Source: Patescibacteria group bacterium
GTDB lineage: Bacteria; Patescibacteriota; Minisyncoccia; RBG-13-40-8-A
DNA length: 44,174 nt
Assembly: GCA_018829905.1 (NCBI GenBank)
Contig: JAHJST010000025.1
Coordinates: forward strand, 1 to 44,174
Reading direction: 5' to 3'
Shown: piece by piece, positions 25,224 to 31,904 of the stretch
How the letters are laid out: every line of letters begins with the position of its first letter
Position numbering within the stretch: the first letter of the stretch is position 1
Position numbers and translations under genes: made by a program
Notes under the pieces: model-generated
Told to the model about the DNA's origin: nothing
What the model saw: only the letters and a program-made list of their open reading frames with translations
Database searches by the model: none

Positions 25224-25567
25224 AATCTTATTTCTTTTTTTAAAATTCTTTTCATTATTCTTATCTTTTCTAAAGATGGAAATATTTCACGAATAGCTAA
25301 TTTGTATTTATCTTCACTTATCTTAAGATTAAAAATCGTTAACCAATAATTTAAAACATTATCATACCAAAATCCTCTTTTGGGATTTTTTAAAACGTCT
25401 TTTATTTGCTTTTTAGAATAATTATTAAAAAGCCATTTTAAATGTTTTTTGGTTCCATGATTTAAAACCTGCTGAATAATTAAATTTTTATCCTTTTTAA
25501 TATCTATATCTTTTAAGTCATAACTCCATAAAACTGATTCTAAAAACTTAGGTAATTTTTTTTCCAT
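25220..25567 (-). CDS. DUF6922-like putative antitoxin
   Basis: A 115-aa protein starting KKLPKFLESVLWSYDLKDID, followed by IIQQVLNHGTKKHLKWLFNNYS and IKDVLKNPKRGF. The L-P-x-F-x-x-x-x-x-W-x-[YV]-D and hG-x-x-x-x-x-x-W-L pattern matches the small proteins that accompany AbiEii-type NTases. No DNA-binding motif is obvious. The start is 8 bp past a good -10, so the message is probably leaderless. The antitoxin role is inferred from position. Confidence 0.65.
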   Translation of the reverse strand: MEKKLPKFLESVLWSYDLKDIDIKKDKNLIIQQVLNHGTKKHLKWLFNNYSKKQIKDVLKNPKRGFWYDNVLNYWLTIFNLKISEDKYKLAIREIFPSLEKIRIMKRILKKEIRL

Positions 25568-25575
25568 ATATCATC

Positions 25576-25604
25576 ATTATACCACAAATATATGACTATT
25601 TCAA
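25576..25604 (-). promoter_or_regulatory. promoter of the DUF6922/AbiEii-like pair
   Basis: Minus strand: TTGAAA (plus 25599-25604), 17-bp spacer, TATAAT (plus 25576-25581). The ATG at 25567 lies 8 bp after the -10, so the transcript should be leaderless. Confidence 0.7.
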
Positions 25605-25613
25605 ACCTATTTT

Positions 25614-25680
25614 TTTAGTTTATAAACCATATATAATGGATAAAACTCATAATAATGATCTTAAATATTTAAAATCCATT
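25614..25680 (-). pseudogene. 3' remnant of a second copy of the zinc-ribbon/PD-(D/E)XK gene
   Basis: The minus strand encodes DHYYEFYPLYMVYKL followed by a stop, matching the last residues of the gene at 26877 (DHYYEFYPLHMVYKL) with one change. Similarity continues weakly upstream into GATTTTAAAT, which also supplies the stop codon of the truncated AbiEii gene at 25669. The AbiE module therefore lies between two copies of this gene end. Confidence 0.8.
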
Positions 25681-26001
25681 ATTTTTAATATAGTCTTCTA
25701 TTTTTTTAATTGCCTTTTCAAAGTCTAAAAGTTCTGGTATTTGTTTTGAAAGACGAATTTTCCAATTCAATTTATATTCTTGTTTTTTAATTGCTGTCAA
25801 AAAATCAAGATCTTCTGAAAATCTATAATCAGGAAAATACATCTTTTTAAGCGCTGTTCCTCCTCTAAATATTAAATCTTTAATGTTTTTATGTTTAGAA
25901 AAATAAAAAAGAAACAATTCAATAAAATAATCTTTTTCAATTGTTTCTACTGGAACTCCTTTTTCTGATGCCTTTTTTACAATTTGAGAATAATTTATCA
26001 T
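25669..26001 (-). CDS. truncated AbiEii-type nucleotidyltransferase
   Basis: A 110-aa remnant of a toxin normally about 250-300 aa. The N-terminal half is good: KASEKGVPVETIEKDYFIEL, then FRGGTALKKMYFPDYRFSED with LDF after it. After LDF the sequence jumps to LNWKIRLSKQIPELLDFEKAIKKIE, which looks like the C-terminal helix. The central AxK and RDxxD motifs are missing, so there appears to be an internal deletion, and the last codons derive from the adjoining gene remnant. It should be catalytically dead. It overlaps abiEi by 4 nt. Confidence 0.8.
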   Translation of the reverse strand: MINYSQIVKKASEKGVPVETIEKDYFIELFLFYFSKHKNIKDLIFRGGTALKKMYFPDYRFSEDLDFLTAIKKQEYKLNWKIRLSKQIPELLDFEKAIKKIEDYIKNNGF

Positions 26002-26810
26002 GTTTTAATTATTTTTCTGATTTGATTAGGAGAAACATTATCAATTAAACGCCAATTATTTTTAGCTAAATTTTTTTTTGGTAAAACAGGATCAAAAACA
26101 TCATATTGTTTACCAATTATTCTTTTTAAATCATTTAATGTCTTTTTGTCTCCAATGTTTAATATTTCTGAAATATATCCTAAGCGTTTAACTATTATAC
26201 TTTTATTATATTTTTTTAAATAAAATAATATTTTTTTCCAATCTATTTTATCTTTTACTAAAAAAATGCCTTTTGCTATTTCTGTAATACCCCCACAATA
26301 TTCTGGATGAAAAAGCGCGTCTAAAATTGTTTTTTCTAAATCAGAAATTCTTACTTTTTCCTTTTTGTCTATCCATTTTTCCGTAACTCCAAAAATGAAT
26401 TTTTTGCTTATAAAGACAAATTTAAATCTATCTTTTGCATTAATCGGTGAAATCTGTCTTTTGTTAGTAGCTATAAAAATCTTATTTATTGGATGAATAG
26501 TCATGCCCCAAAAATCCATTGCACTATAAAAAGCAATATAATAATTTAAACTATTAACTATATTTTTTGCAGCTATAAACCAATTTCCAATATAATTATT
26601 TACATTTCCTAATTCTTGAGGAATAATTATATGTTTTCCTTTTTTTAATGAAGCAATAATTTTTCTATTTTTTAATTCTGAAATAAGTCGTCCAGCAGAA
26701 AAATAGTTTAATCCAGTTATATTTACAACATCATTAATACTAAAAATTACTTTATTTTTATCATAAAGACCTTCAATCAATTTTGCACTTGTTTTTCCTA
26801 AGGTTTTCAT
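25998..26810 (-). CDS. AbiEi-type transcriptional antitoxin
   Basis: A 270-aa protein with the AbiEi plan: an N-terminal winged helix (FSINDVVNITGLNYFSAGRL and ISELKNRKIIASLKKGKHII) and a C-terminal domain with AFYSAMDFWGMTIHPINKIF, FGVTEKWID, and ISDLEKTILDALFHPEYCGG, the family hallmark. It represses its own operon by binding inverted repeats, and a 12-bp inverted repeat is present in its promoter. Its toxin partner at 25669 is truncated, so it may persist as an orphan repressor or protect against related AbiEii toxins. Confidence 0.88.
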   Translation of the reverse strand: MKTLGKTSAKLIEGLYDKNKVIFSINDVVNITGLNYFSAGRLISELKNRKIIASLKKGKHIIIPQELGNVNNYIGNWFIAAKNIVNSLNYYIAFYSAMDFWGMTIHPINKIFIATNKRQISPINAKDRFKFVFISKKFIFGVTEKWIDKKEKVRISDLEKTILDALFHPEYCGGITEIAKGIFLVKDKIDWKKILFYLKKYNKSIIVKRLGYISEILNIGDKKTLNDLKRIIGKQYDVFDPVLPKKNLAKNNWRLIDNVSPNQIRKIIKT

Positions 26811-26827
26811 AAATCAATGTTTATTTA

Positions 26828-26880
26828 ATAGTATTAACGCCCATACCGTTAATACTATACAGAAAAAATACATTTGTCAA
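26828..26880 (-). promoter_or_regulatory. abiE promoter with 12-bp inverted repeat operator
   Basis: ATAGTATTAACG (26828-26839) and CGTTAATACTAT (26847-26858) form perfect arms around a 7-bp centre. TTGACA (plus 26875-26880) and TATAGT (plus 26854-26859) are 15 bp apart, so the operator covers the -10 and start. The -35 overlaps the stop codon of the upstream nuclease gene. Confidence 0.7.
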
Positions 26881-27905
26881 GGTTTTAATTTATAAACCAT
26901 GTGTAAAGGATAAAATTCATAATAGTGATCTTGGTCAAACCATGCACATTTAAAATCATATAATCTTAATCCTGTTAACCTTGAAAGAGCTATTGCATAC
27001 CATGTTAATTGTTCGTATGGTTTATCTTTTTTACTTTTTGGTTTGAAATCTAATATATGTATTTGATTATTTCTAAATTGTATAAAATCTATATGACCTG
27101 TTAATATTTCTGGTTTAATTGGAAATTCAAATTTTAATACTTTTTCCATATATTCTATATCTTTTCTTAATAAATATATTGGTATTTCTACTGCTACTGT
27201 TACTGAATCATTGGCTAACATAAATCTTTGCAATATTTCATGTCTTAATCTATTGTTTTTTACTGATTGCAAAACTAAATTGGCTGTTCGGGTTGCATAG
27301 TTTTGTTTTTCTTTGACCATTACTTGTTCTAAGCTAAATTTTAATTTTTTTGTTTGCGATGCTCTAGAATTTTCTTGATGAAAATAGTGGTGTGGGCATG
27401 ATTGATATATTGTTTCTAAAAATTCTTTAAATATTTTAAAACTTTTATTACTTGGAAAATCTTTTGTAATTAAATCTAATTTAGCTTGATGATAACAATA
27501 TTCATATACTTGTTTATGATTTAGGTTTAATTTTTTAATTATCTGATTTGGAGTGTATAATTTTTTTCCTTGTTGTCTATATCTTGAATAAGTACACAAA
27601 TATTTAAGTTCTTCTATCCAATTTGATAAAGTTTTAGAACTAATATTTATTCCGAATTTTTCTTTTAATAATTTTATTGTTTTTTCTTTGCTATTGCCTA
27701 TATTATATAAAGTTAAACCCTCTAAAATAATTTTTAAAGGGTATTTTTTGTTTTTTATTGGATACGGTGTAAATGTTTTATTACAATCTTTGCAAATATA
27801 TAACTGAACAGTTTGAAGCTTGTTTTTTCTTATTCCTCTTCTTATTATGTTCTTACTATCACAATATGGACAGCTCTTTATATTTAAATTATCTACTACA
27901 TTCAT
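26877..27905 (-). CDS. zinc-ribbon/HTH protein fused to a PD-(D/E)XK nuclease domain
   Basis: A 342-aa fusion I cannot place in a named family. Residues ~10-50 are an IS1 InsA-like zinc ribbon (CPYCDSKNIIRRG, CKDCNKTF). Residues ~55-100 are a helix-turn-helix of the kind that follows it in transposases (GINISSKTLSNWIEELKYLC). No DDE domain follows. The C-terminus is a RecB/Cas4-type nuclease: D273 in GHIDFIQF, D286 and K288 in ILDFKPK, and Q299 in YEQLTWYAIAL. It starts 1 nt after the RhuM-DOC gene and is the last gene of a three-gene operon. Pieces of other copies lie at 25614-25680 and 30930-30960. Confidence 0.75.
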   Translation of the reverse strand: MNVVDNLNIKSCPYCDSKNIIRRGIRKNKLQTVQLYICKDCNKTFTPYPIKNKKYPLKIILEGLTLYNIGNSKEKTIKLLKEKFGINISSKTLSNWIEELKYLCTYSRYRQQGKKLYTPNQIIKKLNLNHKQVYEYCYHQAKLDLITKDFPSNKSFKIFKEFLETIYQSCPHHYFHQENSRASQTKKLKFSLEQVMVKEKQNYATRTANLVLQSVKNNRLRHEILQRFMLANDSVTVAVEIPIYLLRKDIEYMEKVLKFEFPIKPEILTGHIDFIQFRNNQIHILDFKPKSKKDKPYEQLTWYAIALSRLTGLRLYDFKCAWFDQDHYYEFYPLHMVYKLKP

Positions 27906-27906
27906 A

Positions 27907-28911
27907 TTAATTAATTAAAAAATTTATTATTAATTTTATCATTGTATCTTTTTCTTTTGGGTTGCTTTGTGCTATTAATAATGCTAATGCCACCAATGCA
28001 TTGTCATTAAACTTCTTTTCTCCTTTTTTATTGAATAAATAACTATTTTTTGCAAGAAAAACAATAAATAAAAAAGAACCAATGCGCTTATTTCCATCAG
28101 TAAATACATGGTCTTTAATAATAAAATACAATAAATGAGCTGATTTTTCTTCAATACTTGGATATAATTCTTTTTTATCAAAAGTTTGATTTATTGTTCT
28201 CAATATTCCTTGTAAACCATTTTTTGTATCTGTTCCAAATAAATCACTAGCTTGTTTCTTTTTAATTAAATTGTTCTTTAATTCTAGAATGATTTGATTT
28301 GCTTCTTTATAATCTATTGTTTGTTTTATTTTTGTAGTTTTTTCTATTCTTAATTTCCCTTCATCGTATTTATGTAATAAAATCCAAGCATTAGCATAAT
28401 CAGTAATAACTTTTAATAATCCCTTTGCTTCTTTAGTATTAAGTTTTTTTGATTCTATTGTTTTTTTAATTAAAGAAATAGCTTGTTCAAATTCTTTTAA
28501 ACTTGTTTCTTTTAATCTTTTTTGATTTATTGTAAATCCTTTAATTATATGATCTTTTAAGATTTTTGTTGCCCAAATACGGAATTGAGTAGCTCTTTTT
28601 GAATTAACACGATAACCAACTGCAATAATCATATCTAGATTATAAAAATCTATTTTTCTTTCTACGAGTTTCTTTCCTTCTTTTTGAACTATCCGGAATT
28701 TCCGGATAGTTTGTTTTTTCTCAAGCTCATCACTTTTAAAAATATTTTTGATATGCTCATTTATTGTTCTAATATCTTTGCTAAATAATTCAGATATTTG
28801 TTTTTGATTTAACCATATAGTTTCTTTTTCTAATTTAACATATAAAGATATTTTACCTTTTGTTTTGTATATTATTATTTCTCCTTTATTATTTTGATCT
28901 TGTTTTTTCAT
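27907..28911 (-). CDS. RhuM-family protein with C-terminal DOC/Fic domain
   Basis: A 334-aa protein. The N-terminal ~120 residues are RhuM/KilA-type: VKLEKETIWLNQKQISELFS-like start, then FYNLDMIIAVGYRVNSKRAT and FRIWATKILKDHIIKGF. From ~residue 235 a DOC-type Fic domain follows with HVFTDGNKRIGSFLF (H268), matching HxFxxGNKR. The conserved H, D, N and R are present, so nucleotidyl- or phosphotransfer on a protein is plausible. RhuM-Fic proteins are frequent in TA and mobile contexts. It lies between two nuclease genes (12-nt and 1-nt gaps). A perfect 11-bp inverted repeat is embedded in codons 67-75. Confidence 0.87.
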   Translation of the reverse strand: MKKQDQNNKGEIIIYKTKGKISLYVKLEKETIWLNQKQISELFSKDIRTINEHIKNIFKSDELEKKQTIRKFRIVQKEGKKLVERKIDFYNLDMIIAVGYRVNSKRATQFRIWATKILKDHIIKGFTINQKRLKETSLKEFEQAISLIKKTIESKKLNTKEAKGLLKVITDYANAWILLHKYDEGKLRIEKTTKIKQTIDYKEANQIILELKNNLIKKKQASDLFGTDTKNGLQGILRTINQTFDKKELYPSIEEKSAHLLYFIIKDHVFTDGNKRIGSFLFIVFLAKNSYLFNKKGEKKFNDNALVALALLIAQSNPKEKDTMIKLIINFLIN

Positions 28912-28923
28912 TATTTTTTAAAT

Positions 28924-29604
28924 TTAAAATTTAGTTTCTTTTACTTTGTCTATATAATAACAAAGGTCTTTACAGTCTTTTCTTGATTTTGGTGGTTGTG
29001 GCTGGTCTAAGATTTCTCTTGCTTTTAGAAGAATTTTTGGGATTTTTTCTAAATCTATTTTTATATCTACAATATATGTTTCAAATCCCAGTTTAAAATT
29101 TTCATCACTATCTAGATCATCATGAGGATGACAATAAATTAAAGATAAATTTCTTATTGGTTTAAATCCATATTTTTCAGCTAAAAATGCATAACAATTT
29201 AATTGTATTTCATATAAAGGAAATAGTTCGTCTTGTCTTTCTGTAAATTTTGCTGTTTTATAATCAATAATATGATATGCATTATCTTTTGTTTTTAAAA
29301 TATCATCTGGTTTTCCAATCAATATCCAATCACCATGCTCTACTGGAAGTTTAAATGTTGTATCATCTTCTACAACTTCTATTGCATCTGGAATTGGTAA
29401 CCATTCTGGTGGTTGGCCCTGATTATTAAAAGAACGATGAGTGCTTCTTTTTGAAACAGAGTCCAATGTACTAAATATTCCTGGAAATATTCCTGGTGCT
29501 TTTCCTATGTGTCTTTCATACCAAAAACATCTTGGACAAAAATCTGGCATGTTTAATTTTCCCAAGTCTTTTGCGCTTATTGATTTTAAATAGTTTTGTT
29601 TCAT
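28924..29604 (-). CDS. Cas4/RecB-like PD-(D/E)XK nuclease with four cysteines
   Basis: A 226-aa nuclease. The active-site set is D100 or D101 in IGKPDDIL, D114-Y-K116 in HIIDYKTAKF, and Q134 in EIQLNCYAF. C23-x-x-C26 (DFCPRCFWYE) and C211-x-x-x-C215 (DCKDLCYY) bracket the domain as the Fe-S ligands do in Cas4/AddB-type nucleases, so a 4Fe-4S cluster is likely. No Cas1/Cas2 or CRISPR array lies nearby. The frame extends to 29640, but MKQNYLKS at 29604 is the likely start and the same start is seen in the decayed copy at 31143-31158. It is first in the three-gene operon. Confidence 0.78.
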   Translation of the reverse strand: MKQNYLKSISAKDLGKLNMPDFCPRCFWYERHIGKAPGIFPGIFSTLDSVSKRSTHRSFNNQGQPPEWLPIPDAIEVVEDDTTFKLPVEHGDWILIGKPDDILKTKDNAYHIIDYKTAKFTERQDELFPLYEIQLNCYAFLAEKYGFKPIRNLSLIYCHPHDDLDSDENFKLGFETYIVDIKIDLEKIPKILLKAREILDQPQPPKSRKDCKDLCYYIDKVKETKF

Positions 29605-29753
29605 TTTTTTATAATTTTTCAAAATTATTAATACTGTCAAACTAAAAATTAAAATTTTTATAAATTTTCTATGTTCTACAAATTATACAATTAAAACAAT
29701 AATCACAACATTTCTTACCACAATTTTCAATAATCAATCTTTTGAAAAATTTT
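29605..29753 (-). other. spacer with a hicA-like 3' remnant and a Cys-rich short frame
   Basis: Just upstream of the nuclease ATG, the sequence GAAAAATTATAAAAAAATGA closely matches the last codons of hicA at 31143, suggesting that a hicA gene once preceded this cassette too. Further up, 29669-29737 encodes from a TTG a 22-residue peptide with six cysteines (CGKKCCDYCFNCIIC). I see no ribosome-binding site for it, so it may be chance. TTGACA at plus 29633-29638 (rc) has no well-spaced -10. Confidence 0.35.
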
Positions 29754-30272
29754 CTAAACTTTTTCAATTTTTCTAGTTCTTTTTGCATAAATTTGTTTTT
29801 TGTCATTATAAACTAATTTTTTCTGAGGATTTTTCTTTTCAATTATTTTTTCTATTCTTTTAATAAAATCTTCAGCTGTTTTTATGGCATTTTTTGCTTC
29901 AATTTCAGAAATTATTAAATCTGTGCCATAAATTAAATAATTTCTTTTTTGTTTCATTCTTTTAAATTTTTCTATTAAAATCTTAAATTCTTTTCCTAAA
30001 TAAGATTCACAAAATCTTATTGTAATTATATGAGAACCAACGGTTCTTGGCTTGTATCCTAAAGAAAATATTAAAGCACGACCAGCTAAAATCATTGATT
30101 TGTATGCTTGCTCAAAAGCAGACTCATCAATGTTTTCCTTTAATAAAATTTTTGCTGCTTTGATTGACCTGCAAGACTTAATTAGCACGCTTTCTACTTC
30201 CTTAAGGCTGAATTTCTTTTTTTGTAAACTATTATCATCTAATAATTTTTTCAAATTCATTTTGATTTCCAA
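29754..30272 (-). CDS. HEPN-domain protein (MNT/HEPN pair, copy 2)
   Basis: A 172-aa helical protein (M at 30260 is an alternative start). AFEQAYKSMILAGRALIFSL and GYKPRTVGSHIITIRFCESY align in pattern with copy 1 at 19025. The catalytic region MKQKRNYLIYGTD again keeps R-N but has Tyr in place of the usual His. A basic tail of ~25 residues is extra relative to copy 1. It is the presumed RNase-type toxin of the pair. It overlaps the MNT gene by up to 38 nt. Confidence 0.8.
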   Translation of the reverse strand: MEIKMNLKKLLDDNSLQKKKFSLKEVESVLIKSCRSIKAAKILLKENIDESAFEQAYKSMILAGRALIFSLGYKPRTVGSHIITIRFCESYLGKEFKILIEKFKRMKQKRNYLIYGTDLIISEIEAKNAIKTAEDFIKRIEKIIEKKNPQKKLVYNDKKQIYAKRTRKIEKV

Positions 30273-30819
30273 TAATAAATATTTTTGGATTACTTATTAT
30301 GTCTTCTAAAAAAACAGATTCTTTTGATTTTTTTCTAAAATCTTGTTGAGAAAATATAACATAATTTATTTCTCTGCTTAAATATGTTTCAATTAATGAA
30401 ATATTTTTAATTAAAATATTTTCATCTGGATTACCTATTATCATTAAATCAATGTCGCTAAATTGATCTTCTTTTTGTTTTGCAAAAGAACCAAAAATAA
30501 AAGATATTTTAATATTTTTTATTTTTTTTAAACCTTTTTCAATTCTTGCTTCTATTCCTATTGTTTTAGAAACTATTTTTTTTATTTCTTCAAAAAGTGG
30601 TGTTTTTTTATTTAAAAAATAGTAAAGCTGATTTCCTTTTTTCTCTTTTTTAAACAAACCAATTTTTTCCAAAGACAAAAGCTCTCTTCGAATATTTCCC
30701 ACTGAAATTTCTAGTTTTTTTTCTAATTCTCTTAAATAATATTTTTTATCAATATCTGTAAAAAATAATTTAAGGATTTTTTTTCTAGTTTTGGATTTTG
30801 AAATTCTTAAAATATCCAT
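30235..30819 (-). CDS. winged-helix MNT nucleotidyltransferase (copy 2)
   Basis: A 194-aa protein, homologous in layout to the copy at 19452. It has a winged helix (KYYLRELEKKLEISVGNIRR, then LEKIGLFKKEKKGNQLYYFL) and a minimal nucleotidyltransferase with IFGSFAKQKEDQFSDIDLMI. The frame extends to 30846, but that codon lies inside the -10 box, so M at 30819 is the real start. It is probably the antitoxin that modifies the HEPN partner and represses its own promoter. Confidence 0.86.
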   Translation of the reverse strand: MDILRISKSKTRKKILKLFFTDIDKKYYLRELEKKLEISVGNIRRELLSLEKIGLFKKEKKGNQLYYFLNKKTPLFEEIKKIVSKTIGIEARIEKGLKKIKNIKISFIFGSFAKQKEDQFSDIDLMIIGNPDENILIKNISLIETYLSREINYVIFSQQDFRKKSKESVFLEDIISNPKIFIIGNQNEFEKIIR

Positions 30820-30845
30820 ATTTATTGTAGTCAATACATACTTCA

Positions 30846-30874
30846 ATTGTAGTCGATTTAAACTACGATGTCAA
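30846..30874 (-). promoter_or_regulatory. promoter of MNT/HEPN copy 2
   Basis: Minus strand: TTGACA (plus 30869-30874), 17-bp spacer, TACAAT (plus 30846-30851). The spacer carries CGTAGT...ACTAC inverted arms, and GACTACAAT recurs about 25 bp downstream, so there are several operator-like half sites. The box spacing and -10 are the same as at copy 1. Confidence 0.72.
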
Positions 30875-30929
30875 GTTCTTATTTTATATATTTTTGTATG
30901 TTTTTATCTCGCGGGTTTGGATATGTTTT
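30871..30929 (-). repeat. repeat R, copy 1 (upstream of MNT/HEPN promoter)
   Basis: About 59 bp that match 31609-31667 at roughly 85 percent, including CTCGCGGGTTTGG against CTCACGGGTTTGG. Both copies lie immediately upstream of the -35 of a TA operon (MNT/HEPN here, hicBA there). Confidence 0.75.
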
Positions 30930-31158
30930 ATATATTTAAATTATCTACTATATTTATATTTGTTAATTAATTAAAAAATTTACTATTAACTTTATCATAA
31001 TATCTTTATTAGTATGTTCCACATTGGAACATACTAATTTTTTATATAATTTTTTACTATCTAAAATATTGTTTATATATTTTGTAATCACTGATTTTTT
31101 AATTCTAAAATGATTTTACTATCTGTTTTAAATAATTTTGTTTCATTTTTTTATAAAA
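30930..31158 (-). pseudogene. decayed copy of the nuclease / RhuM-DOC / zinc-ribbon-nuclease cassette
   Basis: Read on the minus strand, 31145-31120 starts MKQNYLK, the start of the Cas4-like gene. 31085-31120 matches an internal part of the RhuM gene (ATCATTYTAGAATTAAA). 30966-31005 encodes KDIMIKLIVNFLIN and a stop, matching the RhuM-DOC C-terminus (KDTMIKLIINFLIN). 30931-30960 matches the start of the zinc-ribbon nuclease (NIVDNLNI) with ATG changed to ATA. Order and orientation equal the intact cassette at 26877-29604, so this is the same three-gene unit after large internal deletions. Confidence 0.82.
31008..31038. repeat. perfect 13-bp inverted repeat inside the decayed cassette
   Basis: ATTAGTATGTTCC (31008-31020) and GGAACATACTAAT (31026-31038) around a 5-bp centre. 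It is not followed by a T run, so it is not a standard terminator. The intact RhuM gene holds another perfect palindrome at 28687-28711, at a different place. Confidence 0.6.
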
Positions 31159-31364
31159 TCTTCTTTGGTTAGTTTTGATTGTCTTAAAATAGATTTAAAT
31201 GTTCCTACTGGTATTTCTTTTGAATGAATAGGGACAACAACTGTTAATGTTTCTTTTTTTGTAATTTTTCTATACTTAACATGACTTCCTTTTTGAGAAA
31301 TAAAAAGAAATCCTCGTTTTTCGAGAATTTTTATTATATAACGAGAAGTAAAAATTTTAGACAT
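31143..31364 (-). CDS. hicA: HicA-type mRNA interferase toxin
   Basis: A 73-aa double-stranded RNA-binding-fold toxin. IIKILEKRGFLFISQKGSHVKYRK has the catalytic His in GSH (given in parts: ILEKRGFLF and KGSHVKYR), followed by VVVPIHSKEIPVGTFKSILR and a short KLTKEDFIKK tail. It cleaves mRNA/tmRNA in characterised systems. It overlaps hicB by 8 nt. Its stop codon overlaps the ATG of the decayed nuclease gene (ATGA), which implies that hicBA once led into the cassette. Confidence 0.92.
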   Translation of the reverse strand: MSKIFTSRYIIKILEKRGFLFISQKGSHVKYRKITKKETLTVVVPIHSKEIPVGTFKSILRQSKLTKEDFIKK

Positions 31365-31575
31365 ACTTTAATTGATGCGTAGTAATAGTCGGTTGTTCCA
31401 CCTTTATAATCTCTGATTTTGGAATATCTTCTAAATATAATTCTAAGGCTTCTTCTAAATTTTTTAAAGCCTTACTTCTAGTGTCTCCGAAACTAGAAAC
31501 ATCCACATTAAGACATTGAGCAACGTAATATTTACCTTCTTTCCATGTTATATATATAAATTTATTCTTTTTCAT
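31357..31575 (-). CDS. hicB: HicB-type antitoxin
   Basis: A 72-aa antitoxin of the short HicB class with the partial RNase-H fold: IYITWKEGKYYVAQCLNVDV, then SFGDTRSKALKNLEEALELY. There is no appended DNA-binding domain, only a 20-residue tail. It precedes hicA, the reverse of the classical order but common. The ATG lies 8 bp past the -10 of its promoter, so the mRNA is probably leaderless. Confidence 0.92.
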   Translation of the reverse strand: MKKNKFIYITWKEGKYYVAQCLNVDVSSFGDTRSKALKNLEEALELYLEDIPKSEIIKVEQPTITTHQLKYV

Positions 31576-31583
31576 ATATTTAT

Positions 31584-31612
31584 ATTTTATTATTTAAAAA
31601 ATTAAATGTCAA
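31584..31612 (-). promoter_or_regulatory. hicBA promoter
   Basis: Minus strand: TTGACA (plus 31607-31612), 17-bp spacer, TAAAAT (plus 31584-31589), start codon 8 bp downstream. Confidence 0.68.
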
Positions 31613-31667
31613 GTTTTTATTTCGTATATTTTTGTATTTTTTACCTCACGGGTTTGGGTGTGTTTTT
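31609..31667 (-). repeat. repeat R, copy 2 (upstream of hicBA promoter)
   Basis: Partner of 30871-30929. Similarity begins at the -35 box and runs ~59 bp upstream, ending near a GTGTGTTTT stretch. Confidence 0.75.
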
Positions 31668-31849
31668 TGAGTTTTTTGTTGTTTTTCGTGAGGTGGTTTT
31701 GTTTTTGTTTTTTGGTTGTTTTCGTGAGTTTTTAAGCTGATTTTGTGGTTTTTTGTTTTTTATTCAATAATTTCTTCTTGTTGTATGGTTTCTTCTGGTT
31801 GTGTGGTTGACTATGGTCCTGATAATCCTTTAAACATTAAATTTTAACA
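31668..31849 (-). other. gene-free A/C-rich tract with a possible surface-protein C-terminal remnant
   Basis: No intact gene. The minus strand is rich in ACAACCA/AAAACAACC with CTCACGAAAA recurring twice. At 31761-31823 one frame reads GLSGP, TAG, then STTQPEETIQQEEIIE and a stop. This resembles the Gln/Glu-rich tail of the giant surface protein (EQTPQSEAVIK). It may be the eroded end of another such gene. Confidence 0.3.
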
Positions 31850-31879
31850 TAATTAAAAAACAAACAGTAAAATGTTTGT
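31850..31879 (-). terminator. terminator of the coiled-coil gene
   Basis: ACAAACA (31860-31866) / TGTTTGT (31873-31879) with a 6-nt loop and TTTTTTAATT tail on the minus strand; related in sequence to the hairpin at 24554-24573. Confidence 0.7.
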
Positions 31880-31904
31880 ATTTTGAATAATAAATATATT
31901 AAAT

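Noticed and set aside
28924-29604. A cas4 gene of a CRISPR-Cas locus
   Set aside because: Nuclease and cysteines are Cas4-like, but no cas1, cas2, effector or array is in the window; the neighbours are RhuM-DOC and a second nuclease.
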